The translations under genes were made by a program, and so were the position numbers. Shown here in pieces: positions 22,976 to 33,724 of a stretch of DNA of 64,000 bases. This DNA is from Nephrocerus scutellatus (lineage: Eukaryota > Arthropoda > Insecta > Diptera > Pipunculidae), in assembly GCA_947095585.1 (NCBI GenBank), contig OX352763.1, positions 46,405,481 to 46,469,480 of the forward strand. Reading direction: 5' to 3'. Each line of letters starts with the position of its first letter. Position 1 is the first letter of the stretch. Below the pieces are notes generated by a model, which saw only the letters and a program-made list of their open reading frames with translations, ran no database searches and had not been told where the DNA came from.

Positions 22976-24117
22976 AATTGGTTGACAAACAGAGGAGGAA
23001 AAGGTACTGAGCTGTTTTGTCTTTGCCTATCTATATATAAATAGACAATGTGCGAATGTTTTATGAAATGTTAAGTATGGCAATCATAAACAACTCAAAA
23101 TATTGTTACGAAATTTAGGTTTACTAAAGAGTTCGTGAGGATTTTGCAAAATAAAAACACAACACAAGTTCTTTTATTAACAAGTTACAGCTGACTGACT
23201 AATATGTGCCTGACTAAATCCTATGGTGCAAAATTGTTGAGCAAAAAGTAGAGCTTGTGCATCGTTTTCAAAGATTTGAAATAAATTCACGAAAAACAGT
23301 TTTAATATATTATAATATTCTTAATTGAGAGTAGCTTAAAGAACATGATTGGAGACTTTCATTGACAATACTAATTATAATGATAATAAAATCTTTCAGA
23401 ACATTTATTTAGATACACTAATTTTTAATATTGCTGTTGTCGATTCGTTTGTAGGATAAAAAAATATGCTCGTATTTCCATGGTATAATTAATAATTTAC
23501 TTAAGAGAATTTGTCCGAAACTAACACAACAAACTATTAAATTAAAATCACTGCTGAAGCCTTAGTTGTTATATGCTTGAAAATATCCAATTTCTGCACA
23601 TAATATTCAAAGTTTACATGCTTTGATGCCATATCATCATTGTATATTTTTCCTGCTGTCCATTGAGCTCGAAAATAATCCCCAGGCAACAAACATAAAA
23701 ATAATTGATGGTCGATTGGTAATGTTAATGCTAATTTTCCGGCTATTGACTTTATTGAAAAATGCTTCTCGTTACTGAACTGGATTCAAGAGAATTCTAC
23801 GGTTGTGTGCGTACGGCAATCCAATACGACATACGATGAACGTTTGAAAATGTCGATAACTTCCTTATGTCCTTAAATACTTAGTTGAGCAATTTCACAT
23901 ATTTTAATTACTATTCTCAAGTTTCTCTAGGAATTGATCTGTAAAATGTCGATGGAGATTTCCCTACAAAGTTGACAGCAAACTAAACTAAAGGTATTGT
24001 AAAAATAGTAATATACTCATAGCTTGAAAAATTGAGATTTGCTTTCTTGACAATTTTCCTAATTATTAGCGCTCTTATCATTGTTCACTAGTGTAAAATT
24101 ATTATGTTTTTAAATTC
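22976..24117. other. Low-copy-looking stretch with one unrecognised frame
   Basis: 1.1 kb without RepA or LINE sequence. At 23104 'tgttacgaaatttagg...' followed by AATAAAA resembles an LTR edge, but I found no partner. The coding-like part is listed separately at 23537-23890. Confidence 0.4.
23537..23890 (-). pseudogene. Unrecognised coding-like fragment
   Basis: Minus-strand frame without an ATG that reads protein-like for about 110 codons. It shows 'VIDIFKRSSYVVLDCRTH', one UGA (23786-23788), then 'FSIKSIAGKLALTLP', 'LFLCLLPGDYFRAQWTAG' and 'VNFEYYVQKLDIFKHIT', ending at a UAA at 23537-23539. Composition is mixed and globular, unlike the repeat-derived frames elsewhere. I do not recognise the family. 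It could be an exon remnant of a host gene, a captured viral gene or a DNA-transposon piece. The premature stop and lack of start argue for a pseudogene. Confidence 0.4.
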
Positions 24118-24822
24118 TATATATTAAATTCGCATGCTCGTGGCACGTCTGTCGGTCGGTTTGTCGTTGAATCTTGCGATCAATTTTTAACCCACTTCCA
24201 GAAGCCCGATTTTATTGAAATTTTGCACAGATGTGTATTTCCAAAGACAATACTTTCTATTAAAATTTGGGGCATCTCTGGCTGGATACATGTGTATCTC
24301 CGATGGACAACAGTTTTTGTAAGCATTTTGTAGGCACCGGGCCCCAGGGTTGTGGGGCCCCATAAATTTTTTTTAAAAAATTAACACGATTTTCTTCAAA
24401 TTTTTAACACAAGTGTATCTCCGATATATCACTGATGGACAAAGTTTTTTGTAAATTTGTTTGAGTGATCGGGCCCTGAAGACCGAGGGGTGCCCATGTA
24501 AATTTTTTAAAAATTAGCCCGATTTTATTCAAATTTTAAAGACATGTGTACATCCGATGGACAAAACTTTTTTTAAAATGTTTGGAGTGATCGGGCCCTG
24601 AGACCCAAGGGCTGCCCATGTAAATTAAAAATGTTCAGGTAAATTCTTTAGTAGGAGATAAATATGTGCTTAATATGTATCTCCTATATATGAGGGTACA
24701 CATGTAAATTAAATCCCTGAGCGCTGAGGCCCGAGGGTGCCCATGTAAATTTTTAAAAAATTAGCTCGATTTCCTTCAAATTTTAAACACATATGTATCT
24801 CCTATTAGAGAATTTACATGAA
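24118..24822 (-). repeat. RepA copy, reverse orientation
   Basis: Starts with the reverse of the right end ('aaattcgcatgctcgtggcacg...ggtcggtttgtcg') and runs through about five core units to 'gtatctcctattagagaatttacatg', the reverse of the left end. Confidence 0.8.
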
Positions 24823-24839
24823 TAATTCTCTTAGCGATT

Positions 24840-25031
24840 GATGCACTTTCATTTTTAAAATTTATTCTTATTCTTTATTCACATTATTTTGCTGTGTTAC
24901 CCCTAGATAGTTGAAATTTTGAAATTTCCACATCTTCTGGTATACCCTCACATAAAGTACAGTCGGGTGAACTCTCGTGTTTATATTTAAAGAGGTATGA
25001 GCGGAAGCACCCATGCCCAGTTAAAAATTGG
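24840..25031 (-). pseudogene. R1-clade LINE fragment (A2), 3' part
   Basis: Matches 25243-25547 of the neighbouring LINE ('ttctttattcacattattttgctgtgttac', 'cacataaagtacagtcgggtgaactctcg') with about 120 bp missing in the middle. It encodes the degenerate C-terminal finger of ORF2. Its 5' end stops exactly at the microsatellite that also receives the poly(A) end of the next LINE. Confidence 0.75.
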
Positions 25032-25062
25032 GTGTCTGTATGTCTATATTTCTGTATGTCTG
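25032..25062. repeat. (ACAK)n-type microsatellite at LINE junction
   Basis: 'tgtctgtatgtctatatttctgtatgtctg' on the plus strand, i.e. alternating ACAG/ACAT on the minus strand. It separates LINE A1's poly(A) tail from LINE A2. A similar unoccupied tract lies at 31936-31968. Confidence 0.7.
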
Positions 25063-27455
25063 TTTTTTTTTTTATGGAGGAGGTTGGAAATCTTCAAAGA
25101 TGATCACATGTGCACCTTAAGCATTAACATGTGCGAGAATCAGATTCTTACTGAGTAAAACCAACCCCAATTTAATAACTCATAGCCAGTCCCGCGGGAC
25201 TACCTTTAGGCATTTCATCGCGGGAAGGCTCTCAGCGAAGGCTTTCATTTTTGATATTTTATTCTTCTTCTTTATTCACATTATTTTGCTGTGTTACTCT
25301 TCTTCATTCCTCCTCTCACGCTCGAGACACCGTAGGCGCTGCATTATTCTGGAGGACATTCCACTGATTGCGTTCCATATCTCCTCATTTTGAAGCATCC
25401 TGTCTTACTCCTGCAAAACGCGGACAATGGAAGAAAACATGTTCCACATCTTCTTCTCACATAAAGTACAGTCGGGTGAACTCTCGTGTTTATATTTAAA
25501 GAGGTATGAGCGGAAGCATCCATGCCCAGTTAAAAATTGGGTTAGATATAAATCACCTGACGTACCTTGGCCAGTAAGTCGATTGGGAGCACAAACGCTG
25601 CATCGCTCGAGATAGTTCTGAAGCCACAGATCACTCTTAGAGCAATCAATCGCTGGATAGATGACATCTTTCGCCAGTAGCTAACCTTATCCATTACGTC
25701 AGCCCAAATTGGCGCTCCGCATAGAAGGATGGACGAGACAATATTAGCCAATAGCTTTCTTCTTGTTTGCCTTGCTCCTCCAGTGTTAGGCATAATTCGA
25801 GACAGTGCTGAACATACAGTCTCTGCTTTATTGCTGGCAGCCTTTATATGCTCTTTGAATGAGAGTTTCGTATCAATTACCATTCCCAGGTATCTAATTG
25901 ATGGCTTAGCTATAATAGAACAATTACCAACTACAAAGGTTACTGTCTCTCTTATTTTCCTGCTGGATATTAGTAGAGCTTCAGTTTTATGTTCTGCCAA
26001 CTGTAATCCGATTGACGTCAGCCAATCCCGGATAGTCCTAATTGTTGCATTACATATTGCAGTTATCTCCTCCTGGTGTTTTGCCACAACACTGACTGCG
26101 ATGTTATCTGCGAAACCGACAATCTCTGCCTCTTCAGGTATTAGGAGCCTCCGACGTAGTTCATTGAATATACAACTCCATTTGGCTGAATTAAAATCAT
26201 TCTTGATATCGAGGGTGACTATGGTGCAATACTTTTTTGTTCCTTCCTTCCACCTTTTCCCATCTATCGCTTATTGTGCCAAATTTTTAACAAAATCAAT
26301 GGCATCAATTGTTGAGCGTGCTTTGCGGAAGCCATATTGATGTTCTGCAAGGTCGCCTGATTGTACTACGGCTTCCTGTAGCCTACCGCCGATAATTCTT
26401 TCTAAGATTTTGCCCGTTGTATCGAGCATACACATAGGACGGTATGAGGATGGTTCGTCTGGTGGTTTTTTCCCTTTAGGCAGTAGGACAAGTCTATGTT
26501 TTTTCCACTCCGCTGGGAACACCCCTTCTTTTATGCATGAGTCAAGCATGTTTGCAAACATATTTGGATAGTTCCTAATCGCGGATTTTAATGCCACGTT
26601 AGGGATATTATCTGGTTCTGGGGTCTTGTTATTACCTACCTTTCTGGCAGTCTGGAGAACTTCATCGGCCATCACGGGCGCAATTTCTTCATCGGGATCA
26701 CCTATCTCTACATTAAAGCCGTGTTCTATTTGCTGAGGAAACAATACGTTTACAATACTATTCAGCATTATTGGGCACGAGGGGGATGTAAAGGAGTTAC
26801 CCTTAACTTTCGCCATTACCGTTCTGTACTGTCTACCCCAGGTGTCTTGTTCAACTTGTTGACATAGTTCCCTGAGGAATCGACGTTTACTTGCCTTTAT
26901 AGCCGCCCTAAGCTGTGATCGGACATTACAATAGTGCTGGCGCAGATCTTCAATGCTCCTACGCCTTTCTCTTTGGTATTGCCGTGTGGCCCGTAGGCAC
27001 TTTCGACGCAGTTCCGCTATTTCTTCATTCCACCAGTAGGTAGATTTGCGTTGGCCGATTAATACTTTCGTCGGCATTGCTGCATCACAGGGTCTTCTTA
27101 GCCAGGTCATGACTTTAGACACCTTTTCCGTCGCTGACCCTGAGATACTGGTATCCTCCAACATGAAAAGGAACAATTTTTCATCAAATGATTTCGCTTT
27201 CCAACCCACCGCTTTCTTTCTAAGTTTTTTATTTGTTCCCGCTCCACATATTTCACAAAGAATGGCTTGGTGGTCACTATGTGTGTATGATTCGCTGACT
27301 TCCCAAGTGACTTCCTTGCTAAAGAGGCAGCTACTAACGAACGTTAAATCGATTATCGAGCTAGCGAACCCCCTACGAAAAGTGGGTTTATTTCCATTGT
27401 TCAATAACGTAGCAAGTGCTTCGAAAAGTGCCTCCCCGCGAGCATCTGTTTATGT
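25063..27455 (-). mobile_element. R1-clade LINE A1, 5'-truncated
   Basis: A non-LTR retrotransposon copy reading right to left. It begins in the endonuclease domain ('ARGEALFEALATLL', near 27440), includes RT and the C-terminal finger, has a 3' UTR of about 190 bp, and ends with a poly(A) tail (T run 25063-25073). The 5' truncation is typical of LINEs. Its 3' junction is an ACAG/ACAT microsatellite. Domain wording ('SYRP.C.LDT.GK.LE', 'GFADDIAV', 'TGHG..R.YL') matches the R1 clade. Confidence 0.85.
25425..27440 (-). pseudogene. LINE A1 ORF2: endonuclease end, RT, C-terminal finger
   Basis: Target-primed reverse transcription protein. The frame 27404-26271 has the end of the AP endonuclease ('SSIIDLTFVS', 'YTHSDHQAI') and the RT fingers ('RLVLLPKGKKPPDEPSSYRP', 'QYGFRKARSTIDAI'). 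It ends at a UAA; the same frame then continues 'KRWKEGTKKYCTIVTLDIKN'. About 55-60 codons are missing before the palm, including the 'GVtQGSVLGPLLWN' motif kept in the 43-kb relative. The catalytic FADD reads FADN (26103-26111), changing an essential metal-binding Asp. The frame 26087-25542 holds thumb sequence, and 'LTGHGCFRSYLFKY..SSPDCTLC' follows. Inactive. Confidence 0.88.
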
Positions 27456-27576
27456 GTAGCATTCCATGATGAAATGTATACTAATGAAGTTTCCAAATGA
27501 CAAAAGAACAATAAAAAATATGGCGTCGTTCGCCGTCCCTATCGGAGAAAAGTTGAAGCGCACCTGTTGAAACACC

Positions 27577-27577
<1 letters not shown>
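27456..27577. other. Short spacer
   Basis: Nothing recognised between the LINE 5' end and the TA microsatellite. Confidence 0.4.

Positions 27578-27632
<55 letters not shown>
27578..27632. repeat. (TA)n microsatellite
   Basis: About 27 uninterrupted TA units, directly at the edge of the RepB element. Confidence 0.95.
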
Positions 27633-27636
<4 letters not shown>

Positions 27637-29300
27637 GACTTACTAGCCCTGGAACGCCTTGACCAGTTTCAACCAAACATGGTATACATATTAGTTTCTA
27701 TGTGGAATCAAGCAAAGGTGGTGGGGGGTAGCACGTTTTTTGTCTGGGGGAGGCCTGGAAGGTGATTTTAGTGTCGGACTTACCGTTTTCGGTATCGCCG
27801 AGACGAAAAGTGCTTGCAGTACACTCCTATGTGTGAGTTTTATTCCCGCAGGGAGGTGGGCGATCGATATTAGTGTTGATTCGGGGTCGCTGAGTTCAAT
27901 GGTGATGATAAGACAGCTCTAGGGGTGGGGTCGATAACTGATATGGGGGGACCGATATTAGTAACGATTCTATGGTTTTCGTGGCCGCTGAGTTGAATGG
28001 TGATGGTAAGACCGCTCTAGGGGGATGGGGTGATAACTGAGGGGGGCGTGACTGATATTAGTGTTAATTCTATAGTTTTCGGGGTAGCTGAGTTGAATGG
28101 TGATGGTAAGACAGCTATAGGGGGATGGGGTGATAACTGAGTAAGGGGGATGACCGATATTAGTTTCGATGCTATGGTTTTCGGGGTCGCTGAGTTCAAT
28201 GGTGATGGTAAGACAGCTCTAGGGGGATTGGGTCGATAACTGAGGGGGGGAGGGTAAACGATATTAGTGTCGGTTTTATGGTTTTCGTGGTCGCTGAGTT
28301 GAATGGTGATGGTAAGACAGCTATAGGGGGATGGGGTGATAACTGAGTAAGGGGGGATAACCGATATTAGTTTCGATGCTATGGTTTTCGGGGTCGCTGA
28401 GTTCAATGGTGATGGTAAGACAGCTCTAGGGGGATTGGGTCGATAACTGACGGGGGGAGGGTGACCGATATTAGTGTCGATTCGATGGTTTTCGGGGTCG
28501 CTGAGTTGAATGGTGATGGTTAGAAATCTCTAGGGGTGGGGTCGATAACTGAAATGGGGGGACCGATATTAGTAACGATTCTATGGTTTTCGTGGTCGCT
28601 GAGTTGAATGGTGATGGTAAGACAGCTATAGGGGGATGGGGTGATAACTGAGTAAGGGGGGATGACCGATATTAGTTTCGATGCTATGGTTTTCGGGGTC
28701 GCTGAGTTCAATGGTGATGGTAAGACCGTTCTAAGGGGATGGGGTGATAACTGAGGGGGGCGTGACTGATATTAGTGTTAATTCTATAGTTTTCGGGGTA
28801 GCTGAGTTGAATGGTGATGGCAAGATAGTTTTAGGGGGATGGGGTCGATAACGGTTGTGGAGGGTGGGGGGGGGGTGACCGAAATTAGGTTCGATTCTAT
28901 GGTTTTCGGGGTCGCTGAGTTGAATGGTGATGGTAAGAAAGCTCTATGGGGATGACCGATGTTAGTGTCCATTACATAGTTCTCGGAACCACTGATATTA
29001 ATAGTGTTGGTAGGACACTCCTATGGGTGAGTTGTCTCCCCGGATGGGGGAGGGTGACTGATATTAGTGTTGATCCTATAGTCTTCGGGGTCGCTGAGAT
29101 GAATAGTGGTGTATAGAATGATACTCGGCGACCACTTCGCGGCGAATTTGGGGGTGAGGACATTGTCGCACCTACTTCAAATTGAAAAAGGTAGATTAGT
29201 AGCTGTGTTTTATGGTTATATTAAATTTACATCGATTTTTGATATCTGCTGCCGAACAAATAAATTCGTTTTATTCGGCTGTTTCTCAAAACTATCACAT
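27633..29300 (+). repeat. RepB element with ~103-bp minisatellite array
   Basis: The left flank contains 'cttgaccagtttcaaccaaacatggtatacata'. From about 27748 to 29110 there are some 13-14 tandem units of 95-118 bp, each with 'accgatattagt..cgattctatggttttcggggtcgctgag' followed by 'gaatggtgatggtaagacagctctagggggatgggg'. Unit subtypes differ by recurring variants and alternate in blocks. The right flank (29110-29300) contains 'ggtgaggacattgtcgcacctacttcaaattg' and ends near 'caaaactatcacattttt'. The same flanks occur in reverse order at 40085-41400, so array and flanks form one mobile or duplicated unit. Confidence 0.85.
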
Positions 29301-29304
29301 TTTT

Positions 29305-29608
29305 AATTTGAAAAAAACGACCCATAAAAATTAAAATTTTTCTTGTAAATTCTCTAATCGGGGATACACACACACACACACACTGCGTGCTCGTTTTGTG
29401 GCAAAATCATCCACCAAATTACGCAGCGGCGCGGACAGCGCTGCATACAAAGCACAGAGCTCAGACTTTGCCGTGATCTGATGCGGTATAGCGATATTTA
29501 AAAATTGAATATGGGGGTCCCCAGGGGGCCGATCACATTTTTTTACAAAAAGTGTTTTCCATCGATGACACATATGTGTACAAAATTTAAAGAAAATCGG
29601 GTAATCGT
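29305..29608 (+). repeat. RepA copy with CA tract, right end missing
   Basis: Starts 'cgacccataaaaattaaaatttttcttgtaaattc' (piecewise). It has the (CA)n tract at 29365-29384 and the GCAGC-rich module ending 'gatctgatgcggtatagcgatatttaaaaattg', then one core unit. It is cut off at 'aatcgggtaatcg'. It abuts RepB directly. Confidence 0.85.
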
Positions 29609-30027
29609 GAGCATAACGAAAAAAAACAAAAAAACAATAATCGTTCCTATCGTCAGTTATGACCGAGATTGCATGTTATGATTTTTGCTGTTTGTCCGAA
29701 TATTTCGACTTTCCTTTGTAATCTGTTTTGTTTCCAAAGACCATAACGAACAAAACAAAAAAAGAATTACACAAATCCATCGTTCGAATCGTGACTTACG
29801 GTCGCGAGTTCATACAAAAATCGCTTTATAAATTGCTTGGTCCACAAAATTCCAGACCCTATTGGCGGCCAGATCCCAGAATTTCCATAGGAACAAGTCT
29901 TATAGTTGCATCTTAGTCCTACATACCGAATTTCATACGAATCGCTTGAGAAATTGCTTTGCAAAATTTGCAAAACATTCTAGCTCCTCATCACCAAATC
30001 CCAGTTGGTCACACCAAGTGTGACAAA
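29609..30027. other. Unassigned spacer
   Basis: Short A-rich stretches and no domain. 'ccataacgaaaaaaaacaaaaa'-like phrases occur twice (about 29613 and 29742), hinting at an old duplication. Confidence 0.4.
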
Positions 30028-31060
30028 CATCTGATAAAAACAAAAATTTTCGTGTAAAAAAAGATGCCCCCTTATCCTGATCACTCCAAAATTTTTACAA
30101 AAAGTGTTTCCATCGAATTTACACATGTCTATAAAACTTAAACAGTTAATGCTTCTAGAGCTGCCCGGCATATCTTTTGAGGAAGGAGTCCTCGAGTGCC
30201 TGACAGCTCCCCACTACATCGACCGGTTTTCGCGCCGATGTTACCAGCAGCCCTGGATGTACAAGTGGGCGAAGACCTAGGTCAACACCCTTAAATAAAT
30301 AGGTTATTATAACCTATGAATTAGGGGAGAGAGAGCGAAGCCATGCCACGCGAGAGTTTGACAGGCTGGAACCCGTGTAGGGTTGAGATTGGTAAATTTT
30401 TACAAAAAGTTTTTCCATCGAATTTACACATGTCTATAAAATTTAAAGAAAATCGGGCTAATTTTTAAAAGTTTTAAAGGGGCCTTCCGTCACCGATTTT
30501 TACAAAAAGTGTTGTCCGTCAGAGATACACTTGCGAATACAATTTTAAGAAAATCAGAAGATCACTACCAAATATTTACAAAAAGATGTTTTTGAAGAAA
30601 ATCGGGTATTTTTTTATAAAATTTGTATGGGTGCCCCCCGACACCGGGGCTCGATCACTACCAAATATTTATAAAAAGTGTTGCCCAACGGAGATAAACA
30701 TGCGTATAAAATTTGAAAAAAATCGGGTACTTATCTTTATAAAATTTGTATGGGTGCCCCCAGAACCCGGGGCCCGATTTCTTCCAAATTTTTACAAAAA
30801 GTGTTTTCCATTAGAGATACACATGTATATAAAAATTTGAAGAAAATCAGCTACTTTTTGTAAAATATTTGTATGGGATCCCGCCGACCCCGCGGCCCGA
30901 GGGGCATCAAATTTTAATGGAAAGTGTTGTCATGGGAGATACACATGTGTTTCAATAAAATCGGACTTTAGGAAGTGGGTTAAAAATTTATCACAAGATT
31001 TGGTGTGCCAGCCAGCCATACAGCCAGCCACGGGCAAGTGAAGTTAATATAGAAAATTTA
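30028..31060 (+). repeat. RepA array interrupted by a foreign insert
   Basis: Core units up to about 30140, a foreign block of roughly 245 bp, then a repeat of the same core sequence and four more units. The right end 'gccagccacgggcaagtgaagttaatatag' lies at 31050. The phrase 'ttttacaaaaag..tttccatcgaatttacacatgtctataaaa' is present on both sides of the insert. Confidence 0.8.
30141..30388. other. GC-richer insert within RepA
   Basis: About 245 bp with base composition unlike the surrounding RepA. In the plus strand 'LPGISFEEGVLECLTAPHYI' and 'RCYQQPWMYKWAKT' read open before a stop, so it may be a coding fragment of an unidentified element. It is flanked by about 60 bp of duplicated RepA sequence. 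Confidence 0.4.
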
Positions 31061-31189
31061 ATAAAAACGACATTAATATAAAATCAAATCCAGTAAATAA
31101 GTAAGTAAGTTGAATTAAGCATAACACATTTATGTCTCGTTTCATTTGCTGGGTTCATTTGTGCGTGAGCTAAGATATCTCTCTCTCTC

Positions 31190-31435
31190 CACCACCCAAA
31201 ACCAAGCAGCGCAGCCGACTGCGCAGCACACACCGCACACACTCATTAAAGTACGACGGTATCTGATGCCACTACATATAATTTTAAGAAAATCGGGGAA
31301 ATTTCTTAAAATATTTGTATGGTAGCCTACCGACTCCGAGTTTTAATAGAAGATATTGTAACCGGAAATATACATGTGTGCAAAATTTCAATAAAATCGG
31401 GCTATGGGAAGTGGGTTAAAAATTGATCAGAAAAT
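31190..31435 (+). repeat. RepA partial copy, truncated at right end
   Basis: The GCAGC module ('aagcagcgcagccgactgcgcagca', 'ggtatctgatgccactacat') is followed by one core unit and the pre-terminal 'cgggctatgggaagtgggttaaaaattgatcag'. It stops before the conserved end, where LINE sequence begins. Confidence 0.7.
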
Positions 31436-31800
31436 CCACTTTTACACCGAAGGTTCAAAAAATTATGTTGGAGAAGGTGGAGGTGTCTTCTCAAAAAGGC
31501 TTAATATAAGTCTCTCTTTCCGTCTTCCCAATCACTGCAGTCTGAGCAGAAATGATGGCGCTGAAATAAGTCCTGTCTTGGCTGAAAAGAAATGTAATAT
31601 CCGCTAATAATATCCGAATTTTCTAGGACAGTCAAGCTGCTCTGAAATTCCTAAAATCAGTCTCTATGAACTCTATTGTAGCCCTTGAATGCCGATCATC
31701 TCTCTAGGAGATGGCGGACAGTTCAACATTCATCTGTACTTGGTGCCGGTCATTAAGACATCTTAGGGAACTATGGCTGATGAACTCTCCAAAAATTCAA
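31436..31800 (+). pseudogene. LINE RNase H domain fragment
   Basis: Reads 'FYTEGSKNYVGEGGGVFSKRL', the start of the RNase H domain found in I/LOA-type and some Jockey-group LINEs; the usual TDGS is TEGS, so the catalytic Asp is lost. Further on 'FLGQSSCSEI' corresponds to the degenerate 'sDSQAAl' strand, and 'LWLMNSPK' near 31775 fits the 'NE.ADeLA' end. Several stops and frameshifts. Likely a different LINE lineage from the R1-clade copies, which lack RNase H. It could belong with the C-terminal piece at 9373-9567. Confidence 0.6.
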
Positions 31801-33220
31801 CTAAACTGCCCCAAAAAAAGCCATTTTACTTTCTTTTGTATAGTAAAAGGAGGTATAGTAAATTTGAACTCGGGATTTTTGCAGATTTACCTATTGCAGT
31901 ATCTCCTGAGTCAGTAAAAGCGAAAATAAAAAAATCTGTGTCTGTGTGTCTGTATGTCTGTCTGTGTCCACTCTACAGCCCAGAGGGCTGAACTTATCGC
32001 CTTGAAAATTCATATTTAAGCTTTCTACATAAATTGTGAGGGGCCAGATGATTTTGACGGAAATCTGACAGCCGGAAGTGACAGTTTACTTATGAGAAAA
32101 CTGTTAAGTACAAAGAAAATTAAAAAAAAAATTTAATATACATTTAAGAAGATTACGGTCCCGTTCGTAAAAATGAAGTAATTTTTTGAAGTTCAGTATT
32201 TTCAGTTCTTCAACGAATTTCGAAACATTCGTTTATTAATACGAGTATGTTAAAAAAGCAGGTAACCAGCTACACAAATTTAAAGTACAGACAAAAGGTG
32301 CAAAAATTATAAGTTAATTTCAAATTCCTATATTTATAATATATGATAAAATGTACTTATGTACCTACTTCCAATTGCAATTGTAACAATTGTAATTTTG
32401 TGTTGACCTCAAAACCTGGTAGATATTTGTGCAGCGTAGCGCGCTAAGGAGAGAGAATGCCACAACATTATGGTTGATTTTAAATACATTTCATGAACGA
32501 TGATAATATCATGGTGCTTTATGCATAAAAATACATGAGTAACTGCTATCAGCTAGAACACACAATGCTTTTGATGAACTTTAAAAGGGCTTCATGCTTG
32601 CATTTATGTCCGAGAACTCGAGAACTTATAGTCGCTGGCATTATGCCAATACGATGTTATCCTGTGAATCGTATTGGCATAATGTGAAAACTATGCAATT
32701 TCCAACTCTAGTTATTTTAAGATAAGCATGTGCATTAGGGTTAGACATATGGTAGACCCAGACCACAAATTCACGCAGCAGCAAGAGGAAAGTCGTGGCT
32801 TACCCACGTTTTTTTTTACCAGTAACATAATGAATAACTTGAAAATATATTTATATAAAAGGCTTAATTAAAATAAATGGCTGAATTATAGGTTCTTTTT
32901 GCTTTTATATAAAAAATTATATTTAATAACTGGATATTTCGGTGTTTTGCATACGCGTTATTAGTATACATACCTACATATCGCAACAAAACAAAGCTCT
33001 ACTCTGCGCATTGCTAGTCAAGATCACTAAATAAATCAATTATTTTTATTTGTAACGATCGGAATACAAAGAACCGTTGCAACATCCTGGTTGGAAAAAA
33101 CAAAAATAAAATTTTTTGATTTTCTTGTTTATATTTCTGGTTGGAATGTACCTTCAAGAGTCTGGAACCGAGATGAGATGTCTCAGGTCATGAAAACATT
33201 GATTAATCGACTGTTTATGC
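31801..33220. other. Spacer with a microsatellite and a perfect hairpin
   Basis: No coding region recognised. It contains a TGTCTGTG/TGTA tract at 31936-31968 and a perfect 17-bp inverted repeat at 32639-32684 (listed separately). Confidence 0.5.
32639..32684. repeat. Perfect 17-bp inverted repeat
   Basis: Arm cattatgccaatacgat (32639-32655), 12-nt loop, arm atcgtattggcataatg (32668-32684). All 17 positions pair. Function unknown. Confidence 0.9.
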
Positions 33221-33440
33221 AATTTTTTTTTTTTTTATAATGTAAACACGCTAAAGGGGTTTGCACCCTTATAATGCTTAGCACAGCGTGGGCGTTAGGA
33301 AATTAGGGAGAGGAAAATATGAGATGTTTATGCACGCGTGTCTTAAACGACTGCAGATTATATAAATGCGGAAACACAGAATCAAGCTATTCATTCCACA
33401 TAACTCTCGTGCGGCATTGAATCTTCGAAAATACTGGTTT
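33221..33440 (-). mobile_element. CR1-like LINE, 3'-end fragment
   Basis: The T run at 33221-33237 is the poly(A) tail of a minus-strand LINE. The sequence 'aatgcttagcacagcgtgggcgtt.ggaaatta.ggagagg' matches 36470-36520, where it continues into RT. Only the 3' UTR and last codons ('ctgcaga..atataaatgcggaaacacagaatc') are present here. Confidence 0.7.
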
Positions 33441-33724
33441 CGAAGGCAACTTTCCCTCTGATGGTGATCCAGGCCCTATTGTACGATATTAAATCAAAAG
33501 CTTACCACATAAACACTGGTATTCCCCAGCTCTCTCAGATATTCACAATACTTGCACGAGGCTTCAATTCGAAATCGGATCTTGAACAACTGATTACATT
33601 AACCACGTTAAATTCTGACATTGACAGCAGAGTGGTTAGTGACACATAAATAGCGTTGAATTAACACTTCTTATACCCAATGTGTCTTCTGTCGTCTAAG
33701 TGAAATATAAACATCCATTGGAAA
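33441..33724. other. Unassigned spacer
   Basis: A 62-codon plus-strand frame at 33461 has no recognisable domain. Confidence 0.3.

Noticed and set aside
23104..23200. LTR edge ('tgttacgaaattt...' with AATAAAA)
   Set aside because: No second end, no PBS or PPT and no partner LTR in the window.
28017..28406. 129-codon minus-strand frame with repeated SATPKTI wording
   Set aside because: Produced by the roughly 103-bp RepB minisatellite; the same phrases appear on the opposite strand at 41007-41294.
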